DNA of 7,893 bases from JBPEXY01 sp052031065 (GCA_052031065.1 JBPEXY010000036.1:1-7893), one strand, 5' to 3'; positions 1 to 7,066 are shown, numbered from the stretch's first letter. The notes: generated from the letters alone by a model not told the origin. Numbers and translations: made by a program.

Positions 1-111
1 TTACCACAACAGGTTGATAGAAATCAGTTTTCCTCGGATACAACGCGATCAGGCTATATTGGTCGGCCCCAATTTGTACGTTTACCCAACCTGACCTCTG
101 GAGCAGAGACC

Positions 112-456
112 ATGAAAGCTCACCTGCTGACCCTGCTGGCTACCCTCTCACTGACTCTTCCGTTGCCCACGACAGCTGACCCAAATCTGGACCAGGCCAG
201 CAAAGATGTCTGTGCCTGCCTGGCGGAACCCTATCGCCATGCGGAGAAAATTCTGGCCAACGTTAAACAGGCCCAGGCGGGTGGCAACCTGCAGGAGATG
301 ATGGCCAGACAGGGAGAGTTGCTGGCCGTTATTTCCGCCTCCACTAACTGTTTTGCCGACCTGGCAAAGAAATATCCGCAAATCGATGCTGATGACTCGC
401 TCGAACGCCAGGTGATGACACGGGCTGAACAGCATTGTCCACGACCATCATTGTAA
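112..456 (+). CDS. Small secreted four-cysteine protein of unknown function
   Basis: I do not recognise a family. The 114-residue product starts with a Sec-type signal peptide: Lys2, a Leu/Thr/Ala-rich core over residues 4-18, and a likely cleavage after TTA at about residue 22. The mature part of about 92 residues is polar and probably mostly helical. It has four cysteines, Cys34 and Cys36 as a CAC pair, Cys80 and Cys109, which could form two disulfides in the periplasm. The ATG follows a GGAG at 100-103 at a normal distance, so the start is well supported. A TATATT at 55-60 resembles a -10 box, but I find no convincing -35. It points the same way as phoX but is 158 bp from it, with a candidate phoX promoter between them, so co-regulation is not implied. 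The long opposite-strand frame here is a shadow. Confidence 0.75.
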   Translation: MKAHLLTLLATLSLTLPLPTTADPNLDQASKDVCACLAEPYRHAEKILANVKQAQAGGNLQEMMARQGELLAVISASTNCFADLAKKYPQIDADDSLERQVMTRAEQHCPRPSL

Positions 457-496
457 TCATCGCCTACTAGCCGGCCCGCAGGTGACTCAACCCTCT

Positions 497-517
497 ACGG
501 TGATGTCATCACACCGT
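497..517. repeat. Imperfect inverted repeat overlapping the Pho box
   Basis: ACGGTGAT (497-504) and ATCACACCGT (508-517) can pair around a 3-base loop if two bases of the right arm bulge out. No run of T follows, so it is a poor intrinsic terminator for the small gene upstream. It shares bases with the Pho box repeats and may be only a side effect of them. Confidence 0.35.
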
Positions 518-536
518 CATAAACGGACCGGATCAT
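503..536 (+). promoter_or_regulatory. Candidate Pho box and -10 element of phoX
   Basis: Two direct repeats, ATGTCAT (503-509) and CCGTCAT (514-520), lie exactly 11 bp apart. Each matches the PhoB half-site CTGTCAT at 6 of 7 bases. Over the 18-base enterobacterial Pho box consensus I count 14 matches. Ten bases after the second repeat is GATCAT (531-536), 4 of 6 to TATAAT. This is the spacing expected when a Pho box replaces the -35 element, and would place transcription start near 543. The gene downstream is a PhoX phosphatase, a classic PhoB target. The match is by eye and binding is inferred. Confidence 0.6.
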
Positions 537-614
537 CGACATCAGACTCGGCTTAAACTTAGAAAAGCACGCAGCCAACCTTAACTACCCGCCAACTTTT
601 ACAGCCCCGTACAG

Positions 615-2531
615 ATGAAGCAGCCATCGCAAAACACCCCCCTCAACCAGCTCATCGAGCGCCGCTACTCCCGCCGCTCGGTGCTGAAAGGTTCACTGGC
701 GTTGGGTGCTACAGTGGCATTGCCCGGACTGCTGAATGGCTGTGGCAGCGATCTTGATTTTGAATTTGCCGGACTCCCCCATGGGGTTGGCCACGACCAC
801 CTGGTCGACCCGGAGCACACCGCCCTACCGCTATTACGTTGGGGTGACCCGGTGGTCGCCGGCGCACCGGAGTTTGACGTTCACCACCAAAGCGCTGCAG
901 CCCAGGAACAGCAGTTTGGCTATAACAATGATTACATCGGCCTGATTCCAGTGGAGCGGAACCGGCTACTGATGTGTGTCAATCACGAATACGCCATTGC
1001 CCACCTGATGTTTCCAGAGGTTGCTGTCGATGCGGATGGCAGAACCAACTGGAACACGGTAACCGCCGAAATGCTGCAGATTCAGCTCGCGGCGACAGGG
1101 GTTTCGGTCATCGAACTGATCCGCAACGATGGAGTGTGGCGATACAACCCCAACAGTGGGTTGAACCGGAGAATTACTGCCCGTTCCACCACCATCCAGA
1201 TCAGCGGCCCCGCTGCAGGAGACAGTCGACTGCAAACCGAACAAGACCCTTCTGGAAAGACGGTCATCGGCACCCTGGCCAATTGCGCAGGTGGTGTCAC
1301 TCCCTGGGGCACCTACCTCACCGCTGAAGAAAATTTTGACGATTACTTCTTTGGCAAACTCGTCGATGAGCGCGAAGCGGATAACTACCAGCGACTGGAT
1401 ATTGGTGATGATTCCAATTGTTCAAAACCCGTCGCGCCCACGCTACCAGAACGGTTCGACCTGTCCAAACACTCCCGCGAAGCAAACCGCTTTGGCTGGA
1501 TCGTCGAGATCGATCCGCAGGAACCAGATCGCCCCCCGATAAAACGGACTGCTCTGGGCAGGTTTAAACATGAAGGGGCGGAAACGGTGGTCAACCGCGA
1601 CGGAAGACTGGTGGTTTATTCTGGCGACGACGAGAAATTTCAGTACCTCTACCGGTTTGTTTCTCGCGACCGGGTGAGTAAAAAACGCGAGCAGAATCGT
1701 GACCTGCTCGATCACGGCACCCTGTCGGTGGCGCGGCTTGGTGCCGACGGTTACCTGATATGGTTGCCGCTCGTCCACGGCGAAGGGCCGCTGACCGAGC
1801 AGAACCATTTCTACTCCCAGGCTGATGTGCTAATCGAGTGCCGACGGGCTGCACAGTTTCTCGGCGCTACGCCGATGGATCGTCCCGAGGACATCCAGCC
1901 GCACCCGAGCGATGGTCGTGTGGTGGTGGTTCTCACCAATAACAGTGACCGCGGCGAGGACCACCCGGTGGACGCTGCCAACCCAAGACGCGGCAATCCC
2001 TCGGGACACATCATTGAACTCAAAGCACCCGGCAGGGATCACACCGCCGAACGGTTTGAATGGCGACTACTGGTGCTGTGTGGTGACCCGGCAGACCCCG
2101 AAAGCGGGGCAACCTGGGATGCAGATGGGCAAACCCCAAGCTGGTTTGTATCGCCCGACAACTGCACCTTTGACCCTTCCGGCCGCCTCTGGATTGCCAG
2201 CGACCAGGGCAGTAACTGGACCCGAACCGGCTTTGCAGATGGCCTCTGGGCATTGCGCAGAGAAGGCCCCGAACGGGGCACGGCCAAGCGGCTCTATCAG
2301 GTTCCGGTAGGGGCAGAGCTTTGCGGACCGGCCTTTACCCCCGATGGGAAAACCCTGTTTGTGGCAGTTCAGCACCCATCAGCCGATGGCACCGACCAAT
2401 TTGGTGACCGTAAGAGCCACTCCACCTTTGCCGACCCGGCAACCCGCTGGCCCGATTTTGACCCCAACATGCCACCGCGGCCATCGGTGGTGGCGATTCA
2501 GCACCGCAAAAAACGGCGGGTGGGCGGCTAA
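615..2531 (+). CDS. phoX: PhoX family alkaline phosphatase (DUF839), Tat-exported
   Basis: PhoX enzymes are exported, monomeric, iron- and calcium-dependent phosphomonoesterases that release phosphate from organic esters. The N-terminus has an exact twin-arginine motif, SRRSVLK at residues 19-25, then a hydrophobic stretch to about residue 40 and LNGC with Cys43, which may be a lipobox. Family landmarks follow in order: NHEY (123-126), NCAGG with Cys224 at the expected iron-ligand position, TPWGTYLTAEEN (229-240), KHEGAE (318-323), GDDEKF (337-342), a PEDIQPHP segment with TNN after it, SWFVSPD (509-515), and FTPDGKTLFVAVQHPS near the C-terminus. At 638 residues it is typical for the family and looks intact. 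The start is set by the Tat motif; there is no clear Shine-Dalgarno sequence before the ATG. A candidate Pho box at 503-520 suggests induction by phosphate starvation. The family call is firm, while the substrate is inferred. Confidence 0.93.
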   Translation: MKQPSQNTPLNQLIERRYSRRSVLKGSLALGATVALPGLLNGCGSDLDFEFAGLPHGVGHDHLVDPEHTALPLLRWGDPVVAGAPEFDVHHQSAAAQEQQFGYNNDYIGLIPVERNRLLMCVNHEYAIAHLMFPEVAVDADGRTNWNTVTAEMLQIQLAATGVSVIELIRNDGVWRYNPNSGLNRRITARSTTIQISGPAAGDSRLQTEQDPSGKTVIGTLANCAGGVTPWGTYLTAEENFDDYFFGKLVDEREADNYQRLDIGDDSNCSKPVAPTLPERFDLSKHSREANRFGWIVEIDPQEPDRPPIKRTALGRFKHEGAETVVNRDGRLVVYSGDDEKFQYLYRFVSRDRVSKKREQNRDLLDHGTLSVARLGADGYLIWLPLVHGEGPLTEQNHFYSQADVLIECRRAAQFLGATPMDRPEDIQPHPSDGRVVVVLTNNSDRGEDHPVDAANPRRGNPSGHIIELKAPGRDHTAERFEWRLLVLCGDPADPESGATWDADGQTPSWFVSPDNCTFDPSGRLWIASDQGSNWTRTGFADGLWALRREGPERGTAKRLYQVPVGAELCGPAFTPDGKTLFVAVQHPSADGTDQFGDRKSHSTFADPATRWPDFDPNMPPRPSVVAIQHRKKRRVGG

Positions 2532-2548
2532 ATGCACTTTACCGTGGG

Positions 2549-3352
2549 TTAACTGAAACGGGAAAAGTCAGCAGGTCGTTTTTCGAGAAAAGCGTTTACC
2601 GCCTCGCGGTGTTCGTCTGACTGCTGACAGCGCCGAAACTCCACCATCTCAGCGTCGATAACCTCAAGCATGGCCTGTTGGTAGGCACTGTCGTTGAGTA
2701 GTTTTTTGGTAGTACGCAGTGAAGATGGCGGCAACGCTGCCAGCTGCCGACAGGTCTCAGCGGCGATCTCAGCCAGCTGTTCATCGGCACAGATACGGCT
2801 CACCATGCCCAGATCGAAAGCGGTTTCGGTATCAAACAGCTCACTGGTTAACAGATAGTGGCTTGCTTTGACCTTGCCGGCACCCTGCAACAGGGTAAAA
2901 GTGCTCCCAAATTCAGGCACCAGCCCGAGACTGGTAAACGGTAGCCGAAACCGGCAGGAACGAGCTGCCAGCACCAGGTCGCAATGCAGCAGGCAGGTGG
3001 CACCGATACCAACCGCAAAACCGGCAACCTCGGCGACAATCGGCTTTTCAACACTGATCCAGACTTTCATCAACTGGGTTGCCGGCGAATCGCTGACCTT
3101 ATTCTCTCCTTCGTTGTTCTCCGAGCTGGCTTTGGAAAAATCGCCCACATCGTTACCGGCGGTAAACACTCCGCCATCACCGCGAACCAGAATCACCCGC
3201 GCCTGGGGATCACTGTTGGCCTGCTGCATCGCCTCACGGATCAGGTGGTACATCGCCTGGGTGATGGAGTTTTTTTTCTCTGCACGATTCAAGGTAATGG
3301 TGAATACACCCTGCTGCAGATGCGTGGTTACTAACGGCTGTTGGTCAGTCAT
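2549..3352 (-). CDS. Crotonase-fold acyl-CoA enzyme, probably an enoyl-CoA isomerase rather than a hydratase
   Basis: The 267-residue protein has the usual length and layout of the enoyl-CoA hydratase/isomerase superfamily. The first oxyanion-hole segment is FTAGND (63-68) and the second is GFAVGIGA (111-118). The two glutamates of true hydratases (Glu144 and Glu164 in the rat enzyme) align by eye with Thr119 and Phe139, so hydration of a 2-enoyl-CoA is unlikely. Instead Glu147, in LGLVPEFGS (142-150), sits where delta3,delta2-enoyl-CoA isomerases keep their single catalytic Glu. A polar insert at about 73-92 is in a loop that varies in this superfamily. The ATG follows GAGGGG at a 6-base gap. 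It lies downstream of the RND gene on the same strand after 97 bp, so it may be the last gene of that operon or have its own promoter. It converges on phoX with a 17-bp gap. The fold is certain and the isomerase role is inferred. Confidence 0.85.
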   Translation of the reverse strand: MTDQQPLVTTHLQQGVFTITLNRAEKKNSITQAMYHLIREAMQQANSDPQARVILVRGDGGVFTAGNDVGDFSKASSENNEGENKVSDSPATQLMKVWISVEKPIVAEVAGFAVGIGATCLLHCDLVLAARSCRFRLPFTSLGLVPEFGSTFTLLQGAGKVKASHYLLTSELFDTETAFDLGMVSRICADEQLAEIAAETCRQLAALPPSSLRTTKKLLNDSAYQQAMLEVIDAEMVEFRRCQQSDEHREAVNAFLEKRPADFSRFS

Positions 3353-3415
3353 GCAGAACCCCTCTACCCTTTCCTGTACGAAACTTTACACAAAGATTGA
3401 TATAGTAATCGTTGT

Positions 3416-3432
3416 AGCAGCGCAAAGCTGCT
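3416..3432 (-). repeat. Perfect 6-bp inverted repeat between the RND and crotonase genes
   Basis: AGCAGC and GCTGCT flank a 5-base loop in the 97-bp gap between the RND stop codon and the crotonase start codon. In the direction of these genes it is not followed by a T run, so it is not a normal intrinsic terminator. It could be an mRNA stability or processing hairpin. The rest of the gap is AT-rich and might hold a weak promoter, but I see no good hexamer pair. Confidence 0.3.
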
Positions 3433-3446
3433 CAAGACCGCTTCAC

Positions 3447-5681
3447 TTAGCGCACAGCATGCCACCATCGGGGTAACAGGTAGCGGCTGATAACGACAAA
3501 CGCGACCAGCGCCAACAGCGTTACCAGACCGGTGGTCACCTGATATTGCAGCGGTGAAAAAAGCCAAGGCAGCAGCGCCACAGCAGGCACCAGCAGCGCC
3601 ATCGAGCCACTTCTGAGCAAAGCTTGAAACTGCGCCGACCGGTTAAAAATCGCAGATAGTAGCGGCACGCAGCCCCACCCGAGCAACAACGCCACCGTGG
3701 GCAACGTGGTCACCGTCAACCCCTGGCCCGCCAGTAGCAGCGCCAGGTAGATGCCGGATGCTGCCAGCGGCACCATCACCAGCAACAGTAATCCCCGAGC
3801 CAGGTTAAAGGTTGCAAAACCAACCACAACCATCCCCGCCAGCAGCGCGGTGATGAGGAACCCGCTCTCAAGCACGCTGACACGATCATTTGCCGCGACC
3901 CGAATCGCCGCGTTGCCAATCGCCAACCGGAACTGCAGCCGGTCATTATTCTGTTGGGCAATAAACCGCTCCGCGACCTCGACGATTCGGCGCAGCGTCT
4001 GCCCGCCATGGTTAACCGGGAAGATTCGAATCGGCATGGTGCTGCAGGTTTGGTCATAGAGCTTGTCGCGCAGTTCGGTACCCCAGGTATTGACGCTGTT
4101 GCCACGTGCCTCACGAGCATAGCCAAAAAACCGCAAAAACCCCTCGTGATGGCCAATACTGGAAAGCTTCATATAGACCGGCAGTCCATAGACCATGCGC
4201 ACCTCAGGCAGGTCCCGCAACTGCCAGATCAGCCGGTCGATGGTATGCAGCACATCAAATTCCAGACAGCCGTCACGGGTCGACTCGGCGACGATGGTCA
4301 GCTGATCAACCCCAAAGCGGTAATCCTGTTGTAGCGCTAAAGTTTCGCGGTTGTAGCGGGAATCGGCGGCCAGTTGACTGGCAGCTGATGCCGCAGGGTC
4401 ACCTGTGGTTAACAGCTGACGGCAGAGCACTCCAACCACCAGTGCCAGCAACAGGCTAACCCATACTGTAGTGCGTCGAATCGTCCATGACCCTGCACTC
4501 GTTACCGTCTCTTCGACCGCCGGCTGGGGTTTGGCCAGTAGTACCAGCAGCGTCGGCAGACCGATCAACAGCGCCGCCCAAAGCGATGCCAGACCGATCA
4601 GACCGAGTTCAACAAACTGGCGGATCAGCGGCACATCGCTATTGCGACTTAATGCCAATATTGCTGCAACCAACAGCAGGGTAACCGTGACCGGAGCGAC
4701 ACCTCCCGCAAACAGACTGCTGCAGGCCTGTTGCTGCTGAACCGCATCATCAGACAGGGCGGATGAATCGGCGCGCCAATGGCGATATAGCAGTAACGCC
4801 AGGGTCGCGGCGAACAGAAACAGCAACCCCGGTACCAGCATCGACAGTGGATCAAGTGCGATACCGGCAAGCGCCACCAGTCCAAGTTGCCAGGTAATGC
4901 CCATGGTTACCGCGGCCACGATTGCAACGGCAGCAGGAACGCTGCGCAGCTGCCAGCTGATGGCACCCAGCAACAGCAGCAGAGAAACTGCCATTAACAG
5001 CAGCACCTGATTCGTCGCCGACATTAGCGCCAGCACAAAGGGGGCGAAGCCGGTCATCCTTACCTGAAAACCATCCTGCTGATAATGGTGGCGAATCTGC
5101 TCCAGGGTGGCCCCGAGCTCGGCGTAATCGAGTCGCTGGCCAGACTGGGCGTCTGCCTCAACCAGCTCAAAACTGACCAGGGCACCACTCTGATCCAGCG
5201 CTACGCTGCGGCCAATTTCCCGTGACCGGTCGACATTGGCGCGAATCTGTTCAATCTGTGCACTGCTGCCGTTGTAGGCTTTGGGCACCACCCGCGAACC
5301 GTCGTAGCCGAATTCGGTCACTTCCCGGTAGGTCACATTGCCGGTAAACAGCGAACGGACGGTGGCGGGATTAACACCACTGATTTTCAGTACATCTTCG
5401 GTGAGTCCAGCGAGGGCGTTAAAAAATTCCGCGGTGTAGATATCCCCATCCGGCTGGTGCAGCGCGATGACCATCCGATTGCCACCACCGAACAGCGGGT
5501 CATAGCGATTGTAAACCTCGGCGAAGGGGTGTTTTTCAGGTAACTGATTCAGAAACGCCGGCTGTAGTTTCAGGTCGGGCAGAGCCGATGCCAGCCAGCC
5601 GGTCACCAGCACCATAAGAATCAGCAGCCAAACGGGTCTACGGGCAGGAAGGGTGAACAGCAGCTGATGAACGCTGTTCAT
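3447..5681 (-). CDS. RND superfamily (MMPL-like) putative exporter
   Basis: This 744-residue inner-membrane protein has the two-fold RND layout. There is one membrane helix at about 16-35, a large periplasmic loop to about 210, a block of five helices to about 390, then another helix near 405-425, a second loop to about 605, and a last helix block to the C-terminus. The loop segment with GDIYTAEFF, GVNPATVRSLFTGNV and EVTEFGYDG is typical of predicted RND exporters found beside YCF48-like genes. It is slightly shorter than most relatives. In the second helix block, after TLP, relatives usually have GVDYG; here the residues are Cys671, Val672, Pro673, so the proton-relay Asp-Tyr pair seems lost. 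Its ATG overlaps the stop of the YCF48 gene (ATGA) and has a strong GGAGG site, so the two are translationally coupled. The substrate is unknown; a lipid or hydrophobic acid is a guess from the neighbours. Confidence 0.85.
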   Translation of the reverse strand: MNSVHQLLFTLPARRPVWLLILMVLVTGWLASALPDLKLQPAFLNQLPEKHPFAEVYNRYDPLFGGGNRMVIALHQPDGDIYTAEFFNALAGLTEDVLKISGVNPATVRSLFTGNVTYREVTEFGYDGSRVVPKAYNGSSAQIEQIRANVDRSREIGRSVALDQSGALVSFELVEADAQSGQRLDYAELGATLEQIRHHYQQDGFQVRMTGFAPFVLALMSATNQVLLLMAVSLLLLLGAISWQLRSVPAAVAIVAAVTMGITWQLGLVALAGIALDPLSMLVPGLLFLFAATLALLLYRHWRADSSALSDDAVQQQQACSSLFAGGVAPVTVTLLLVAAILALSRNSDVPLIRQFVELGLIGLASLWAALLIGLPTLLVLLAKPQPAVEETVTSAGSWTIRRTTVWVSLLLALVVGVLCRQLLTTGDPAASAASQLAADSRYNRETLALQQDYRFGVDQLTIVAESTRDGCLEFDVLHTIDRLIWQLRDLPEVRMVYGLPVYMKLSSIGHHEGFLRFFGYAREARGNSVNTWGTELRDKLYDQTCSTMPIRIFPVNHGGQTLRRIVEVAERFIAQQNNDRLQFRLAIGNAAIRVAANDRVSVLESGFLITALLAGMVVVGFATFNLARGLLLLVMVPLAASGIYLALLLAGQGLTVTTLPTVALLLGWGCVPLLSAIFNRSAQFQALLRSGSMALLVPAVALLPWLFSPLQYQVTTGLVTLLALVAFVVISRYLLPRWWHAVR

Positions 5682-6829
5682 TGCTTGCCTCCAGAACCAC
5701 TGCCAGAAGTCCCCTGCGCCATCGTCTGCCAGGCACCACCCTCACCGACAAACAGCCAGCGATCTGCCGCAAGCGGTATCAGGTCGGCAATGGCACGGCG
5801 ATGATCCTGTCTGACCACCTGGATGGTCTCGTCACCCGGTCGATATCGCCCCAGGGTGCCTCGGTATCCAGCGAGCATGATTTCACCGTTTGGGCTGACC
5901 CGACCATTCATCCAGGCACTGCGAGTGGCGGCAGAAAGTTCCAGCCACGAACCGCCCTGATCGGGCGAGTAGAAAGCTTTACCGAGCATGGCAAAAGCAA
6001 GCAGTCCGGAGTTATTGATCGGCACCACACCAAACAGGGAACCACCGAAAGGGACCGTCACCTCCTGCCAGTGCCGGCCATGATCGTCGGAACGCAGCAG
6101 TGTTCCCTCCTCCGCACTGATCCAGAGCGGTGTTTCACCGCCACCGGCAATATCAAACAGATGGGGCTTAAAACCGCTGTTGTTAATCAACGCTGTTCGC
6201 TGCCAGCTGCTGCCACCATCGTTGGTACTCATAAAAATACCGTTCGCGCCGACCGCAAACCCCTGACTGGCATCGATAAACAGAACCTCCAGCAGCACGG
6301 CTTCGAGTCCTGATTCCGGGATCGGCTGCCAGTGCTGTAACTGCCACGATTCACCGCCGTCGCGACTGTGAAGAATCGCCTCTTCGCGGCCTACCGCCCA
6401 ACCGTGATGCTGATCGACAAAAGTGACTGCACTGAGAGTGGTGTCGACCACCCCCTGGCGGGACTGACGCCAGCTAGCGCCCTGATCATCAGAGAGCAAC
6501 ACCAGTCCATGTTCGCCGACCGCGACCAGCCGCTCACCGGCACTGGCAATACCCAGCAACAAGGCATCTGCATAGTGTCTGAAAGGCAGCGCCGCCAGTG
6601 CGGGGGGCTGGCCATTTGCTAACTGGTCAGCATCTTCTGTGCCGAAAGTTGGCGTCGGCGTCAGCTGCAAAGCCAGCAGAAATATGATGATGCTAAACCG
6701 GCCCGACCCGGTTAATCCCGAACCAGTTAATCCGGAACCAGTCAAGCGTATGGCTGTGCCCCCTGGCCTTTGTGGGACCAGACGCTCACCCACCGGCCGA
6801 CCCCCGGCTGGGTTAATCACTCCTCCCAT
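5678..6829 (-). CDS. YCF48-like Asp-box beta-propeller protein, exported
   Basis: The 383-residue product is related to YCF48/HCF136-type propeller proteins. In bacteria such genes often sit next to RND exporters and may act as periplasmic partners; no photosynthetic role is implied. Five Asp-box motifs are visible: SDDQGASW (113-120), SRDGGESW (155-162), STNDGGSSW (201-209), SDDHGRHW (247-254) and SPDQGGSW (288-295), each after a strand with AVG or a similar sequence. A hydrophobic export segment, FSIIIFLLALQL, lies at 45-56, after three LTGSG repeats (29-43). The start is uncertain. I chose the ATG at 6829 because GGGGAG (6834-6839) lies just upstream. A GTG at 6904 adds 25 residues but its AGGA abuts the start codon. 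A TTG at 6745 would give a more normal signal peptide length. The C-terminus is Gly/Ser-rich, and its codons contain the ribosome site of the RND gene that follows. Confidence 0.85.
   Translation of the reverse strand: MGGVINPAGGRPVGERLVPQRPGGTAIRLTGSGLTGSGLTGSGRFSIIIFLLALQLTPTPTFGTEDADQLANGQPPALAALPFRHYADALLLGIASAGERLVAVGEHGLVLLSDDQGASWRQSRQGVVDTTLSAVTFVDQHHGWAVGREEAILHSRDGGESWQLQHWQPIPESGLEAVLLEVLFIDASQGFAVGANGIFMSTNDGGSSWQRTALINNSGFKPHLFDIAGGGETPLWISAEEGTLLRSDDHGRHWQEVTVPFGGSLFGVVPINNSGLLAFAMLGKAFYSPDQGGSWLELSAATRSAWMNGRVSPNGEIMLAGYRGTLGRYRPGDETIQVVRQDHRRAIADLIPLAADRWLFVGEGGAWQTMAQGTSGSGSGGKQ
6701..6745 (-). repeat. Three 15-bp tandem repeats encoding LTGSG
   Basis: Three adjoining units (6731-6745, 6716-6730, 6701-6715) read TTGACTGGTTCCGGA and two close variants on the minus strand. 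Each encodes LTGSG in the YCF48 frame, just before the hydrophobic export segment. Unit length is a multiple of three, so copy number could change without a frameshift. Confidence 0.85.
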
Positions 6830-6833
6830 TACT

Positions 6834-6839
6834 CTCCCC
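6834..6839 (-). promoter_or_regulatory. Ribosome binding site that favours the 6829 start
   Basis: GGGGAG on the minus strand lies four bases before the ATG at 6829. It is preceded by an A/T-rich stretch (6840-6853) that contains AAAAAC and GTTTTT as mirror arms. Together these make the 6829 start better supported than the GTG at 6904. Confidence 0.55.
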
Positions 6840-6996
6840 AAAAACTGTTTTTTAGTCTGTTTTGAATCTGGGACCACGACCCTGACCGTCTCAGAACAGC
6901 TCACTCCTCAGCTCAGCTGCCCGCACAGTTTGCAACCCAGTGAACAAGTCTAGCAATTCTGACTGTTATCGATAGCGACTGAAATCCGAGACGCTC

Positions 6997-7013
6997 AGGC
7001 GACCGTTTCGCCT
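6997..7013. promoter_or_regulatory. Perfect inverted repeat in the divergent spacer, possible operator
   Basis: AGGCGA (6997-7002) and TCGCCT (7008-7013) flank the 5-base spacer CCGTT. The repeat is 15 bp upstream of the -10-like hexamer of the thiolase gene, and lies in the 237-bp gap between divergent genes. Its place fits an operator for either direction. I do not recognise the site of a known regulator such as FadR or PsrA. Confidence 0.35.
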
Positions 7014-7027
7014 CCACCGGCTGCCAT

Positions 7028-7033
7028 TACAAT
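7028..7033 (+). promoter_or_regulatory. Candidate -10 hexamer for the thiolase gene
   Basis: TACAAT matches TATAAT at 5 of 6 bases and lies 33 bp before the start codon. I see no good -35 at 16-18 bp upstream, so an activator or another sigma factor might be needed. It is the centre of an inverted repeat, TGCCA (7022-7026) and TGGCA (7036-7040), which could let a repressor cover it. Confidence 0.3.
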
Positions 7034-7052
7034 GGTGGCAATTTTTCCAACC

Positions 7053-7058
7053 AGGGAG
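7053..7058 (+). promoter_or_regulatory. Ribosome binding site fixing the thiolase GTG start
   Basis: AGGGAG ends eight bases before the GTG at 7067, an ideal spacing. No ATG occurs in frame near the expected thiolase N-terminus, so this site decides the GTG start. Confidence 0.75.
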
Positions 7059-7066
7059 ACTGCACG

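Noticed and set aside
55..60. TATATT as a promoter of the small secreted protein gene
   Set aside because: The hexamer is a 5 of 6 match to a -10 box, but there is no -35 at a suitable distance, so I did not list it as a feature.
497..517. Hairpin as a terminator of the small secreted protein gene
   Set aside because: The stem is bulged and no T run follows. The bases are better explained by the 11-bp-spaced Pho box repeats.
2868..3476. A 202-residue plus-strand open frame opposite the crotonase gene
   Set aside because: It lies antisense to a clear crotonase and runs into the RND 3' end. Its translation is Arg/Ser/Pro/Thr-rich with no recognisable motif, as expected for a shadow frame in GC-rich DNA.
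5681..6313. A 210-residue plus-strand open frame opposite the YCF48 gene
   Set aside because: The opposite frame has five Asp-box motifs and a coupled downstream gene. This one has no motif and no supporting ribosome site.
6967..6974. TATCGATA palindrome in the divergent spacer
   Set aside because: An 8-base perfect palindrome is common by chance. It does not match a regulator site I know and has no extended arms.
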